Below are positions 25,490 through 36,787 of a stretch of DNA of 64,000 nt, in pieces. How positions within the stretch are numbered: the first letter of the stretch is position 1; each line of letters begins with the position of its first letter. The DNA is taken from positions 62,001 to 126,000 of the forward strand of contig QJNS01000021.1 in the NCBI GenBank assembly GCA_004154925.1, given 5' to 3'. The translations under genes were made by a program, and so were the position numbers. The DNA comes from Monosporascus cannonballus (lineage: Eukaryota > Ascomycota > Sordariomycetes > Xylariales). The notes beneath the pieces were generated by a model, which had not been told where the DNA came from, made no database searches, and saw nothing but the letters and a program-made list of their open reading frames with translations.

Positions 25490-26755
25490 TGGCCTTGTAG
25501 GGCAGTCCGCACGATCCGCATGATCGCACTAACAAGGAACGGAGATGCGAAAATACGTCGCATACCAAAGAGATGCTGACTGCCAGTCGAAACTTTGATA
25601 CCTAGGTACGAACTTCCTCAGCATGTACCCAAGTGCTACCGTCGGTGTCGTTGACACGAGGGCAAACTTGTTATGTGCATAAGGTTGTAGGCCCTTATTT
25701 GAAATGAGGTTGGAGGTCCAATGAGTGCAGATCGCAACACTGAACAGGCTTGAAGGGCGATTGGGCGATTGATTGGGGGAACCGCGGCAATTTAAACCGC
25801 TATGGGCCTAACGTTGTAACTAACGGTGCCAAAAGTCGGTTCAACCACGAGTCACCCCGGTCTGGCTGGTCTTGGTCCGCGCTTCGAGCCTCCAGTCGCT
25901 CCACGTCAAATCTGTCAGTCAGTCAGCTAGTTCCACCCTAGATTATGCGAAAGCTCCAATAGTTCTGATTCTCTCAAGCTGCTTGTTTGTCAATTTGGGG
26001 TTGTGGGTGGATGGATGGATGACTGATGACGGATTCATGCATGACGGGCTTCCAAAGGCCTCTCTTAGCCGACGCACTGTTGCATGCAATCATTGCGTAC
26101 ATGCATGCGTCTGATACTGGGACAAGTCCAACTGGCTTTGAGAAGCTCCCAAGTCTGTCCAAAATGGTACCTATAGATACTTTATAACCGCCAAAGCCAT
26201 CCGAAACTTAAAGTACCCACAAAAGCACCTAGGCGTCTGCAGGGCTAGGTATTTAGCCCTATGTGCACTGGACAGGCTTTATTCGATGGACCCCGGGTCC
26301 CAGACGAAGCAAAAAGAGACTCCACTATTGAGCGAAATCTCGACCGAATAAAGGAAGGGAAATCCATGTGCGCAGGTCTGCCTATGGCTGAATTTGTCAT
26401 TGAGGTCCTTAACGCTTAGGTAGCTAGTTACTTTAGGTAGTATTTTAGCTGATTCAATTCGCCTACTTTTCCCCACCTTCTTTCACATTTCTAGCCAGTA
26501 CTTCCATAGTACCTAGGAAGGGTCCACCAAGGGGGTCCAGCAAGAGGTACTGCAGTAAATCACGGACCCGCTCAGCCACTATCCCCCTCCAAGCCTACAA
26601 ACATACTCGGTAACCATTGGAAGCGCAGAAGTCCGCAGAGTGTCTCTCTCCCGTCCGCTCTCATTGTAAACCTCTCGCCGCCGCCAACGTTGCCGCAGTC
26701 GTCCCGTTTTCCTCTTTCTGACTCTGGTTGCCATTCACCGAGCAGGAGCAGAGAG

Positions 26756-26790
26756 AAGAGAAGAGAAGAGAAGAGAAGAGAAGAGAAGAG
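26756..26790. repeat. Microsatellite (AAGAG)7
   Basis: Seven exact tandem copies of AAGAG. The minus-strand frame that runs through it (26572-26901, a Leu/Ser-rich segment) is created by the repeat and is not regarded as coding. Confidence 0.9.
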
Positions 26791-27350
26791 AGAGATACGT
26801 GTGTGATATGGTATCTCTCTCAATAGCATATTCCGCCGGCCATCATCAGATACAGCCCTTAGTACACGTGGGCAACGGTTTCGGAGGATCGCTCTAAACA
26901 AGGAACATCATTGTTGTAGCCATCTGGGGATTAGTCGCCAATATTCCGTTCTCCCCGGTGTCAATTGGATCCCCGACGCCTACCGCGCGCCTGTTGAAAA
27001 GCTTTTGGAGAGGTAGATAAAGAAGAAGAGAAAAAAAAAGGCGAATTTCGAAGAGACAGAAGAATTGAGTCATCCTTCAAGTCGATTCACTTGTTCGGCA
27101 AAGGAAGAAGAAGACACCAGCCACAAAAAGGGGACATTATTGGAAGAGCTGTCCAATACTCACTTATTCCCATTCACGATCATCCATCCACTCTCGTTGG
27201 TTGACCGAGGAGGCAAAGAAGGGCGGCTAAGTATCGGAGGCATTGGAATTCGCATACATATTCTTCGCCAAAGAAAAGAGGAACGGTCTCAGTCTGAGAA
27301 ACCATATCGACCATTCGATCTCGTCATCTACCGTCATTCCATTCGCTTTG

Positions 27351-27380
27351 CGCCCGCGCCCGCGCCCACGCCCACGCCCA
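27351..27380. repeat. Hexanucleotide repeat (CGCCCR)5
   Basis: Two copies of CGCCCG followed by three of CGCCCA, about 290 bp upstream of the BEM1 start, probably within its promoter or 5' untranslated region. Confidence 0.8.
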
Positions 27381-27669
27381 CCTGACTGACGACGTTGCAC
27401 TGACTCAGACCCACTGCTGTTGAACCGAACCGACCCCATAGAGACAAAATAGGACATACACCGACCCTGCGCTGCGCCTGGCCGCGACCGTGACAGTGAC
27501 CTACCCGCCTGCGTCCTGCCGCATCGCAAGCCATTGAATTTTGCTTGTGTCCAAATCCTTCTTGTCCTGATTCTCCCCCTCCTCCAGGCACTTCTCTCTG
27601 ACCACACGACGTACGACATACCTGCTTCTACCGTTCTACGGACTCCCGATCTCTACACTTTGTATAACC

Positions 27670-29852
27670 ATGAAGGTGCGCCATTAAACCCAGCCCTTCC
27701 CTCCCCCGGCCCCGTCTGTTTGCTATTGTTCATGTCTTCTTCTATTGTTTTCTTGTCTTACTGCGAGGGCCGTCTTATGCGAATGTAACTTCGGTTTCTG
27801 GGTTGGCACTGCCGCCATGGCCCGTTCCAGTATCAATCGCGACTCAGTCGCATCCGCCCGCACAGTTGCTAACATGATGCGATTTATGCAGGCCCTCAGA
27901 AGGTCTATCAAAGGCGAGAAGGACAAGGGTCCGCATGTCTCTATCATGCCTAAATCCGCCGTCGCCATTGTACCTCCCAAGAAGGTCAGTGTCATGACCC
28001 GCCCCTCGCCAGTCGCCTTTCTTGCCCCGACGCTTCGGAAGAGGCAACCTGCCCCTAGTCCATATCGGGTCTTCATGCTGATGCCCCACGTATCTCAAGG
28101 TGATCCGAGCGCTCTATGATTATGAAGCGAAATCTAGCCAAGAACTCAGCTTTTCACGCGGCGACTTCTTTCACGTCATCGGTCGCGAAAACGACTCGGA
28201 TTGGTACGAGGCTTGCAACCCAGCGCTACCCGATGCTCGAGGTTTAGTTCCCGTCGCTTTCTTCCAAGCTTTGGGCCGTACGGAGAGAGACAGCGCCCAG
28301 TCCGATTCGGCGCCTCCGCGTTCTTCTTGCGGCATCAAGAATCCTGACCACGACTCCGGTTACGCCGATACGAACACGTCAAGCATCCCGACAACGCCTG
28401 CCATCAGCCATCGCAGTTCCAAATCGATGGCGAAGAACGGAGCTATGGTGTACGGAATCGTCATGTACGACTTCCAAGCCGAGAGGGCGGACGAGTTAGA
28501 AGCGAAGGCGGGCGAGGCCATCATCGTCATAGCCCAGTCAAATCCCGAATGGTTTGTCGCCAAGCCGATAGGCAGATTAGGTGGTCCGGGCTTGATTCCG
28601 GTGTCGTTCGTGGAGATCCGGGACATGTCCACCGATAAACCGGTACAGAACCCTCACGATGCTGTCAAGCGCGCAGGCGTCCCGAAGGTCGAGGAGTGGA
28701 AGAAGATGGCGGCCGAGTACAAGAACAGCAGCATCACCCTGGGGAAGTTCGAAGGCGGTGGTCCCCCGGGCCAACCGCAGGGCTTGGAACAAGGTATGGA
28801 GCGCATGAGCTTACAACAGGGCGCCAACCGCACCAGTCAACAGCATAGTGCACAATTCGTAAGTTATCCGTCCCGAACAACTTGGCCACCGTTGGTTGCT
28901 GACGGTCGCCTCCTCGTCGCAGCAGCCGCAGGCCGGCTACCAACAGCAGCAACAGCAGCAACAACAACAACATAATCAGTTTGGCACCAGGTCGGCAAAC
29001 GACTTGTTGGCGCCCATCGCCGCGCGCATACCGAGATACTGCTTCGCAGAAGACAAATACTGGTTTGTCATTGAGGCTATGCTGGAGGACGGTCGACACT
29101 GGGAGCTTTCGCGATACTACGAAGACTTCTATGATTTCCAGATCGCTTTGTTAACCGAGTTTCCGGCCGAGGCAGGAAACACGGGCCAACAGAAGAGGAC
29201 GTTGCCCTATATGCCCGGTCCTGTTAACTACGTGACCGACGCAATAACAGAGGGACGGCTTCACAATCTCGATGCTTACGTGAAAAATCTGCTAGGACAG
29301 CCCGAGTACATCTCGAGATGCAATCTGGTGAAGCAGTTCTTTGCGCCTAGGGAAGGAGACTATGAGATCGACCCAAATCAGAATGGGGACGACGAATACA
29401 GATTATCGGGTGGCTCCGGTTCCTCGGCCGAGCTGCCCCACGGGGCTTCGCGGCAGTCGTCGGGGAACAACCTTGACGGGAACGGGTACGGAGGACTATC
29501 TGCAGCTTCAAGACAGGATGAACAACCGCCGATGAATCGCCAGGGATCGTCACTCTCGCATCCATCACAAACATCACTAAACCCAGGGATGAACCAGGCG
29601 TCTACATCATCGTTCAAGGTGAAGCTTTTCTTCAGCGGTGACACTTTCCTTATCCGCGTCCCGTCAGACATCGACTTTCAGCAGCTTTTCGAGAGAGTCA
29701 AGGAACGGACCAAAGTTACCAGTCCAGATCAAATCCAGCTATTTTACCGAGACGAGCAGAGCGGTGATAAGCTCAGCCTCATGAGTAACAACGACCTCTA
29801 CTACGCTTTAGACCACAACGAGAAGTTGGTCATCTTCGCGGAACTAGTATAA
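27670..29852 (+). CDS. BEM1: BEM1-type polarity scaffold (SH3-SH3-PX-PB1), 4 exons, 595 aa
   Basis: Bem1 (Scd2 in fission yeast) links active Cdc42, its exchange factor Cdc24 and PAK kinases at sites of polar growth. Exons: 27670-27675 (ATGAAG only), 27892-27984, 28100-28858 and 28923-29852; introns 216, 115 and 64 bp. Intron 1 has a TGCTAAC branch site about 20 nt before its CAG; intron 3 has GTAAGT...GCTGAC...GCAG. The frame closes at 596 codons. SH3-1 spans residues 34-92 (ALYDYEA...), SH3-2 146-209 (VMYDFQAERADELEAKAGE). A run of ten Gln sits near residue 293 in exon 4, PX is about 318-434 (RYCF...HWELSRYYEDFYDFQ) and PB1 about 517-595 (KVKLFFSGDTFLIRV). The start is the least certain point: an in-frame ATG at 27886 overlaps the intron 1 acceptor and would give MQALRR in place of MKALRR, and the frame stays open upstream to 27745. 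Confidence 0.93.
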
Positions 29853-31961
29853 TCATTCACGCGCCGATGCTAGCCAAAATATTTTCTTTACGCCTCTATA
29901 TACCCAACCTATTCGCATTGCTAGCATTTACGACAATAGTCATGCCATTAGCTTCGACGTTTTCAAAAAGCTTCGATCAGTATATCACGGTGACCCTTGT
30001 CAGTCAATTATCGGGGTCAAGCCCGTCTGTAACCCGCCGATACCTACCTTACTTAACCCGTATACCTCGAAATATCTGGCTACCCGGGCCCTACCTAAGC
30101 TGTAGTCTTAGATGACACTCTCTATTGCAATAGTGTGCACCTTGGCCAGTCTGTGCTCGCGTCATCACCACTCTTTACCACCAATTTGTTTTTCCTTGGG
30201 TCTACTTCTAAGCGCGGGGTTCTTATGATTCCAAAACTTGATTTGAAACCTGCTGGGCGGTTCAAACATTAAGAATTCTTGTATGGACCGTCACGTCTTC
30301 CCTTGTATGGGCGTTTCCGCGACAGGTTCAGGTTGGGACCTAGAGGGTCCTTATCCTCCCGTGGTCTCCTCTTTCCCCGCCCTTTCTTCTAGAGCCTCAG
30401 CGGCCTATTTGCTTTGTCGGTTTATTATTCTAGCAAGTTTCTTTTGAGAGATGACGATGAGTGTGTTGCAATGACGACGGAATGGATGGTGGTTCATCTA
30501 TGCGGTTCCTCTCGAGCCGCTCTCGCTAGCGAAGTTAGCGTGACTGAGGGAACGGGGATAGTTGCTCTTAGCTAACACGCTGAGAATTTGTCCGGGGTGG
30601 CCTGCCAACGGCGGAGCGAGTCCTGTCCCCCATCAAAACGTTATCTTCCGGAGATCGAGGGAGAGGCCTGTTGCGCGCGGGTGAGGCACGGCAGGGGCGG
30701 CAAAGTTATCCAGGGAGGAGGAGCGTGCAACATCGTTTTAGAGGATTTGACCGGATGCGAGTGGATTGATCGACCGATGAAAAGACGATACCCTTACATA
30801 TGTGCTTACGTACGTGAAGATATCGAGAACGGCGCTCCGCTTCTCCTTCAAGGGCCGCTTAGACTGTCATAGTGACCAGGGCGCATCTGGAACGAGCCGT
30901 CGATTTGCTACGTGTTTGCTTCCATCCAGTGCTATACAGGTGGTAAAAGGCACTTCTCAGACGGTGCAAGCTAAACGTGCCCGGTACGACACAGGAGTGT
31001 ATTTTACATCAGATATCACGCGGGGCCATCCCCCCTTTCCAGTCTTACATTATCTATACATGCCTGCTTAGGTATTCACTCTATGCCCTACCTATTACTT
31101 CGCTTGATATACCGGTTGTAGGTTTCCGTGAAGGGTTTGCAAATATCCATTACAGATAAGCCTACATGCACATTTGCATCAGGCTCTGCTTGACTTATAC
31201 GTGTAGGTGACGATCAATCCGCTGAAGACTTTGAGCGAAGTGTGCATGTATGGAATCACCACGGGCGCTATGAAAGCACCTAGGGAGGTATGTAAGTAAA
31301 ACTGAGATGCTTCAAGTTCAAGGTTGTTTACATGAGGGCTAACTGCAGTTGGTACATATGTACAAATCCAACCCCTCATTATTTACATCGGCCGGTTCCA
31401 TTTTCTGCGTTGTTACATGTAGCGCTTGCTTGCGCTGATAAGAAAGATCAATGGACCCAGGCCCAGCCTTTCCCGCTCTCCTGGTTTGACGCAATTTCCA
31501 ATATTCGTTTAATCAAGATTTGGCGCACAGCCGCAATATTGATTTTGCCCGTGTCCCACTTAACATTGGTACCTCGGAAAGGCGGGGCACTCGTCTTTCC
31601 CTCTCAAATCCAGACTCCCCCCAGTCATCATCTTCCTAAATCAATAATCCACCCCCCGTTTCTTGCGTTTCATCTCACTTTTCGCGATTCGCACAATTCT
31701 CCCGCGCTTTACATAAATTTTCATCGCGTAGATCGACTATCAAGCTGCGGTAGTGGAATATTCGCCCTCCATTTACGCATCCACCCATCCACGCGTGTCA
31801 GTCTGACTTGTTTCCATCCCATACTGCGATAAAAGCCTGTCCCGATCTACTCGTTTACGCGATTAGACCCAATACAACTCGCTTCAATTGAAGCCTCATC
31901 CCCATCTACTTCATAATCAATCAATCAATCAATCGTTCTGCCTTCCGCCCGCTTTTTCACA
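29853..31961. other. Intergenic region between BEM1 and the CENP-B-type gene
   Basis: The first few hundred bases are presumably the BEM1 3' untranslated region. The frames at 29867-30115, 30588-30872, 30802-31071 and 31332-31832 are short or repeat-free but have no recognisable domain. From about 31590 the plus strand is pyrimidine-rich up to the next ATG, consistent with a promoter and 5' leader of the downstream gene. No RNA gene was seen. Confidence 0.55.
31915..31934. repeat. Microsatellite (AATC)5
   Basis: Five exact AATC units 28 bp upstream of the start codon of the CENP-B-type gene, so almost certainly within its 5' untranslated region. Confidence 0.85.
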
Positions 31962-33146
31962 ATGTCGGAGGTCAATCCCGGCGAGAACCCCGTTAACGTC
32001 AACAATGTCCCCGTTGACGTCGGCGTCGCTGATGCACAACCCGAAGTGGACGACGCCAGCCAACTGGAGCAGCATACACCTAAAGAGCGGCATTCGCTCA
32101 CACTTGATCAACGTCGCGCCCTTCGCCGCTGGGCCCACTCCCAGACCACGCGTCCCTCTCATAAGGCGTGCATCGAGTGGTTCTACAGCCAATATGGTCA
32201 AAACATCAGTCAATCCACCATCTCACATTCCCTCTCACCCAAGTATGCGCGTCTCGACAACGACAATCAATTCTCAGGGTCGCGCCTTCGCTTTGGCAAT
32301 TGGCCAGATGTCGAGAAGCTGGTCCTCTTGTGGCACGGACAGGTAGTCGCGTCTGGTCGCAACCCCTCGAACGAGGAACTCGCCGAGAAGGCCAAATCCA
32401 TTTTTACCCAGCTTCCCCGATACAAGGATGAGACGCCTCCCGAGTTCTCTCCCGGCTGGATCCACCGATTCAAGAAGCGTTACGGCTTGTTGATTAGGCG
32501 TCAACGCAGACACGGCAGTGCTCCCAACCCTGCGGAGGACATTCCCTATCTGGTTGATGCCGTGCCTCGCTTCATGACCATCAGTCCTGAGACTAGCCCA
32601 GCTGCTATCCGGGACGCTGTTCTACGAGTCGTTGGAGTTGAAGCAAGCCTTTCCACCTGCGCCCGTGTTCGCGATGAGGTGATCCGTCGCCTGGAGAACC
32701 CCAACCCTCATCCCCTCCCTCCTCCCGGGTACAATGGTCCTCCGGGCAATCCTAGCGAAGCGGATGCCTATGGAGATGAGGACCCGGAAGTCGTCCTTCA
32801 GAACGCCCTACGGCAGATGCAACAGGAGGAAGCAGATGCTGAAGCCGAGGCTGCCGCCGTCCGTGAGCAGCGGGAAAGACAGGAGCAGGGAATGCACCCA
32901 ATGGGTGGAGGCCCTGGGAGCCTAGGCACTCCAACTCCTGCTCCGAATGGCAGAGCTCCGGCGGCGAGATACACACCTGGCGGCCCCGAGGAGCCTAACC
33001 ACTCGCTGACGCTGACTCCGATATCCGCTGGCGGACCTATTTCGGGTGTTGACCGACCCCTCCGCTGCCCGTTCTGCGTTAACCAACGAATGCTACGCAC
33101 CATTAAGGAGGCTGTCGAGCATATGAGTACCCATGTTGTGGTCTAG
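31962..33146 (+). CDS. CENP-B-type helix-turn-helix DNA-binding protein with C-terminal C2H2-like finger, 394 aa
   Basis: Single-exon gene. Residues about 41-100 (from LTLDQRRALRRWA) look like the first helix-turn-helix of CENP-B/pogo proteins, and residues about 112-185 (EKLVLLWHGQVV...FSPGWIHRFKKRYGL) match the second, CENP-B/Tc5-type domain, with its W-x3-F-x3-Y/H pattern. The DDE nuclease core of pogo transposases is absent. A second helical segment (190-240), a Pro-rich linker and an acidic, Gln/Glu/Ala-rich coiled-coil-like stretch (about 270-305) follow. The protein ends with Cys369, Cys372, His387 and His391, a C2H2-like spacing (C-x2-C-x14-H-x3-H). It is probably a nuclear DNA-binding protein derived from a pogo transposase; fission yeast Abp1/Cbh proteins are distant comparisons that keep the nuclease core. 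Start chosen at the first ATG after a pyrimidine-rich leader. Codon use and GC content match the other island genes and there is no RIP damage, which suggests a functional host gene. No specific orthologue is claimed. Confidence 0.85.
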   Translation: MSEVNPGENPVNVNNVPVDVGVADAQPEVDDASQLEQHTPKERHSLTLDQRRALRRWAHSQTTRPSHKACIEWFYSQYGQNISQSTISHSLSPKYARLDNDNQFSGSRLRFGNWPDVEKLVLLWHGQVVASGRNPSNEELAEKAKSIFTQLPRYKDETPPEFSPGWIHRFKKRYGLLIRRQRRHGSAPNPAEDIPYLVDAVPRFMTISPETSPAAIRDAVLRVVGVEASLSTCARVRDEVIRRLENPNPHPLPPPGYNGPPGNPSEADAYGDEDPEVVLQNALRQMQQEEADAEAEAAAVREQRERQEQGMHPMGGGPGSLGTPTPAPNGRAPAARYTPGGPEEPNHSLTLTPISAGGPISGVDRPLRCPFCVNQRMLRTIKEAVEHMSTHVVV

Positions 33147-34652
33147 ATACCCGACTGGTGCCTACAAATCGTCTGATAACAACATGCAAATGTGGCATAA
33201 AGCTAGATACCCTCATGTATATGTGGTGTAGGCAGACGTCCACTACATGCACTCAAATTGCGGTTGATTGAGTCAGTCGAGTCATTTCGTCGATGCTTTT
33301 TGTTAGCAGGTCACGTAGCTTCTCTCGAGGGGGGCCTGCGGTGAAACGAGGGGTTTACTCTGTCAGAGTGGGTCTGCTGAGAATAACCTCATACACTGGG
33401 GTTGGCCTTCAAATGCGCTGTATTGTGAACCTATTGTTCCCAAAAGGGCGGTTGCAGATTGCCTAGTTTCCATCCCGAGCCGGAAGATGGTACTTAGGTT
33501 CATGAGAGCTACGACCCATCATGTGCCTGCATCAGTACGCGGATGGAAGGAGAATACAGAGGTGATGCTACCCCGGCTTGGAGGTGGCAAGGGGACACGG
33601 TTGATTAACAGAAAGCCTTGTGTATGTATAGCAAATCTCCGTAACGATGGTTTAACAGACCCATGTGTTTCCCAAAAGTTGCCCTTTGGCAATTTCGTTT
33701 GTTGCACATGAACCCGAGCCGGTCCTAATCTGAACCAAAGCTAAACAGGCCGAAGGCATGGCTAAGAAGCCTTGTTTTTAAACATCGCGATTAGAATTCG
33801 CACTTATTAGATAAAAGAATAAATATAAAACGGAATATCTATATATTATTAAATTATTTACGGAAAGATTTTACTTTGAGTTATTGGTCCTTTTTGCTCG
33901 CTTTTTAAATATAAATAATTAAAGTTTATTAATTTTTTTTATTTATATTGCCATATTACATGGGCAGTAATAGCAGATACGGGCAGCGGATTTGTCACAA
34001 GATTAAAATTAAAAATATAATCTATTACTTGTTAAAGGTTTAAGTGCAAAAATACATACTTTAATATTTTCTTTAATTTTTAAAAAATTTAAAAGCTTTT
34101 ATTTTACTCTATTTTTCACTTTATTCTTTTTTTTTTGGAAATATAGATAACTTTTAAAAAAGCAGTATTTTTGTAATTGTAAATTATATCGTAATATGAC
34201 TTAAAGTTTAATATAATATAGAAAATCATTATAATATTTAATTTAAACGGATTTATTTACGAGTTTTTAACAGTAATTGCACATAGATTTATGAACTGAT
34301 TTTTAAAATATTTAATAATATGTAAATTTAGAACTAATTAACAATATTAATAAACGTTAATAAATATCTTATTTCAATAAACTTAGACGTTTTTAACTCG
34401 TTTTCGATATATTAATATGTAATTTTTTTAGCTAATTAACTGCCGTACTTTTATAACGAACTAACGAGGCTTAAGATAGAATTATATCGGAAAAAAGGTC
34501 CGTTTTCAATGTTACTAGCAAAATTATTAACTTTTATATATTTTTCTAAAAATTTTAAATGTTTATATAAATATAAAATTTTACATAACTAAATAAAATT
34601 TTAAAGGTTTACAGGTTTATATATACATTAAATAAAAACTAATAAATATATA
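33147..34652. other. Right edge of the gene island and AT-rich unclassified DNA
   Basis: Up to about 33.82 kb the composition is normal and holds the 3' untranslated region of the CENP-B-type gene; the 74-residue frame at 33487-33711 has no recognisable features. From about 33.83 kb the sequence turns AT-rich with long A/T runs. It matches none of the gypsy or pogo copies in this window that I could identify; it may be an older, more decayed repeat. Confidence 0.55.
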
Positions 34653-35433
34653 ACGTACTACATAAGATCGCGACTTAAACAAAGTTGTAACATATTTTTT
34701 GTTTATATTTTAACTACCAATTTTCAAAATATATTACTTAACATTAATAATATAAAACGTTTTACAAAAGAAATAAGAATAAATTTAGCCGTTCAAGCGA
34801 AAAAACGTATTCCGAAACTTAGTTATAAAAAGCTTAATACGATATACGATATCGCTAAAGCGATCTTAAAAACCCAATATTATGGTAAACGCGTCCGAGC
34901 CGATATTATCCCCAATTTGCGGAAACTAACGCTAATCGAAAAGAAATCGATCGTCGAACGGATTTTTTACCTAGATACGCGAAGGTTTTTTATCCGGCGT
35001 TAATATATTAAAAATATGGCGAATTTGCTGCTTGCGTAACGCGTTATGAAACGCGTTGAGATTAATTAGATATCCAACTTTATTAAACGGCAAAAAGAAA
35101 TTCGAAACGCGTTTAAATCGACAGATAAATTACCAAAGAATTTTACATAAAATTCAGAAATATTTCAAAATAATTTAAGCTTATCCGGGTTATAATCGCA
35201 AAATACGATATCGCAAAAAAATTTATAACTTTAACAAAACGAAATTTTTAATACGGCTTTTTATAATAATAAGTATAATTATTATTAATATTAAAAGGTA
35301 TAAAAAACTTCGATAAAGTTAATAAGGAAATCGAGAATAATTTATAATAATTTAAGCCGTTAATTTTTAAGGCTGAGCTTTATCCCTATTTATTATCCCT
35401 ATTGGGAAAAACCACCTTTTTTTGCTAGTTCGC

Positions 35434-35598
35434 TGTAAGGGGCTGCATACGCAGGAACTAAGGATATGGGCCACAACAGATTTATTAAGAAATCTAGGGA
35501 ACAGCTAAAAAGATACGTGGGAGCAGCTAGCTATATATACGGGAGCCACGGAATTAACGTTACGCTAATCCTTTTACTAGGGCCCTTAGCCCGTAACA
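35434..35598 (-). repeat. LTR copy 1 of the small element (165 bp)
   Basis: It runs from TGTAAGGGGC to CCCGTAACA. All differences I found from copy 2 are G/A or C/T transitions, so it diverged mainly by RIP and not by age. Confidence 0.9.
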
Positions 35599-36787
35599 TA
35601 ACCCCCTTCTTTAGATCTAATTTTCGTTTTTTTCCGTTACGCGGCAAACGTTTATTCGTAACACCTTTTTAGGGACCTTATTCTAAGGCGGCGATATTCG
35701 CAAATCCTAATCCGAAAAGTCCTCCGACGGTTATGGGGAGACCACGCCGCATGCTTTACGCCCGTACGTCTTTAGCACGTTGCGCGTTATTAGCTCTATA
35801 TTTTCGCGTTACTTTCCCCGAGGTTTTTTTTTTTTTTTTGCTAATTCCTTTAACGTTTCGTAAACGTCGAGCTTATCTAGGTCCTCCCAAGCTTTATCGA
35901 ACGCCTCCGCAGCTGTTTTTTGTCGTTCAAATAATAACGGAACCTTTGAGGCCTTATTAATGCCAATATGTCGGACGGCGACTTTTTTCCCTTTGGGATA
36001 ATTCCTCCGAAAATACCTTATTTCGCTATACCCTAAATAACGCTTTTCCGTTCGCCAGCGGCATTTACGTTAATAATTAACGGTTAATATACCGATTTTT
36101 ACATTTTTTATAATATCGTTTTCCGATTAAAAAATTATTACGCGTAAACGTGCCGGAATAAGGGCTGCTAAGAACGATATTTCCGAACAGCAAAAAAATT
36201 ACGCGAATTTTTCTTAAATATTAGGCATTTTTCGTAATTTAATTATTTTTTCGTTTCGGCGTTAAAGCCCGAAATTAATAGGAAAATTTTGGCTTTATTC
36301 GGCTATTTATTTTTTTCGGTTTAATAAAAAGTATTTTCGAATATGGGAATATATTCGGATATCGTTTAAACGTTACGTTAATATAACTTAAAAAAATATT
36401 AACTAGTTTTTTATTTTTTATTAATTTTTTTTTAAAATAATGGCGATATAATTTAAAAAGGTTTCAGGATTTAGTTTTGTTAAGGTTTTTTATATGTACG
36501 GTAAAAACGTTAATTTTTAAAGTTAACGGTTAAAGGTTTTTTAAATATAAAAAAGTTACGTATAATTTTTATTAATTATTTTTCCGTTAACGAATAATTT
36601 TTTATTTATTTCGAATCTTTAGACATTATAATTTGTACGGCCTTATAATTTACGAATGGTTTATAAATCTTAACGGCGCGGTTTTTCGGTATTTATAGCG
36701 AATAAACTGCGCATAAATAACAGATATATAACGCTGGCATACTTTTTACGACGACGGACCATTTACGAAAAAGGGGATTTCTTAATA

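Larger units (their letters stand above)
21929..27669. other. 5.7-kb stretch of the island without a convincing gene
   Basis: Composition is like that of the neighbouring genes and no RIP signature is seen. Frames of 60-134 residues occur on both strands, the longest at 23315-23719 (plus, non-ATG start), but none shows a recognisable domain and none joins to a neighbour by good splice sites that I could find. The proximal end should hold the THP3 3' untranslated region. The distal part, from about 26.9 kb, becomes purine-rich and then pyrimidine-rich and is a plausible long 5' leader and promoter of BEM1. Short TAGGTAGGT/ACCTACCT motifs are scattered here, as is common in Sordariomycete intergenic DNA. 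Confidence 0.55.

Noticed and set aside
30520..30545. Short hairpin (CGCTA...TAGCG) downstream of BEM1
   Set aside because: A five-base stem is too short to be meaningful by itself, and no terminator or RNA gene context is present.
31332..31832. 166-residue frame upstream of the CENP-B-type gene
   Set aside because: It overlaps the pyrimidine-rich presumed leader, and its composition reflects that bias; no domain seen.
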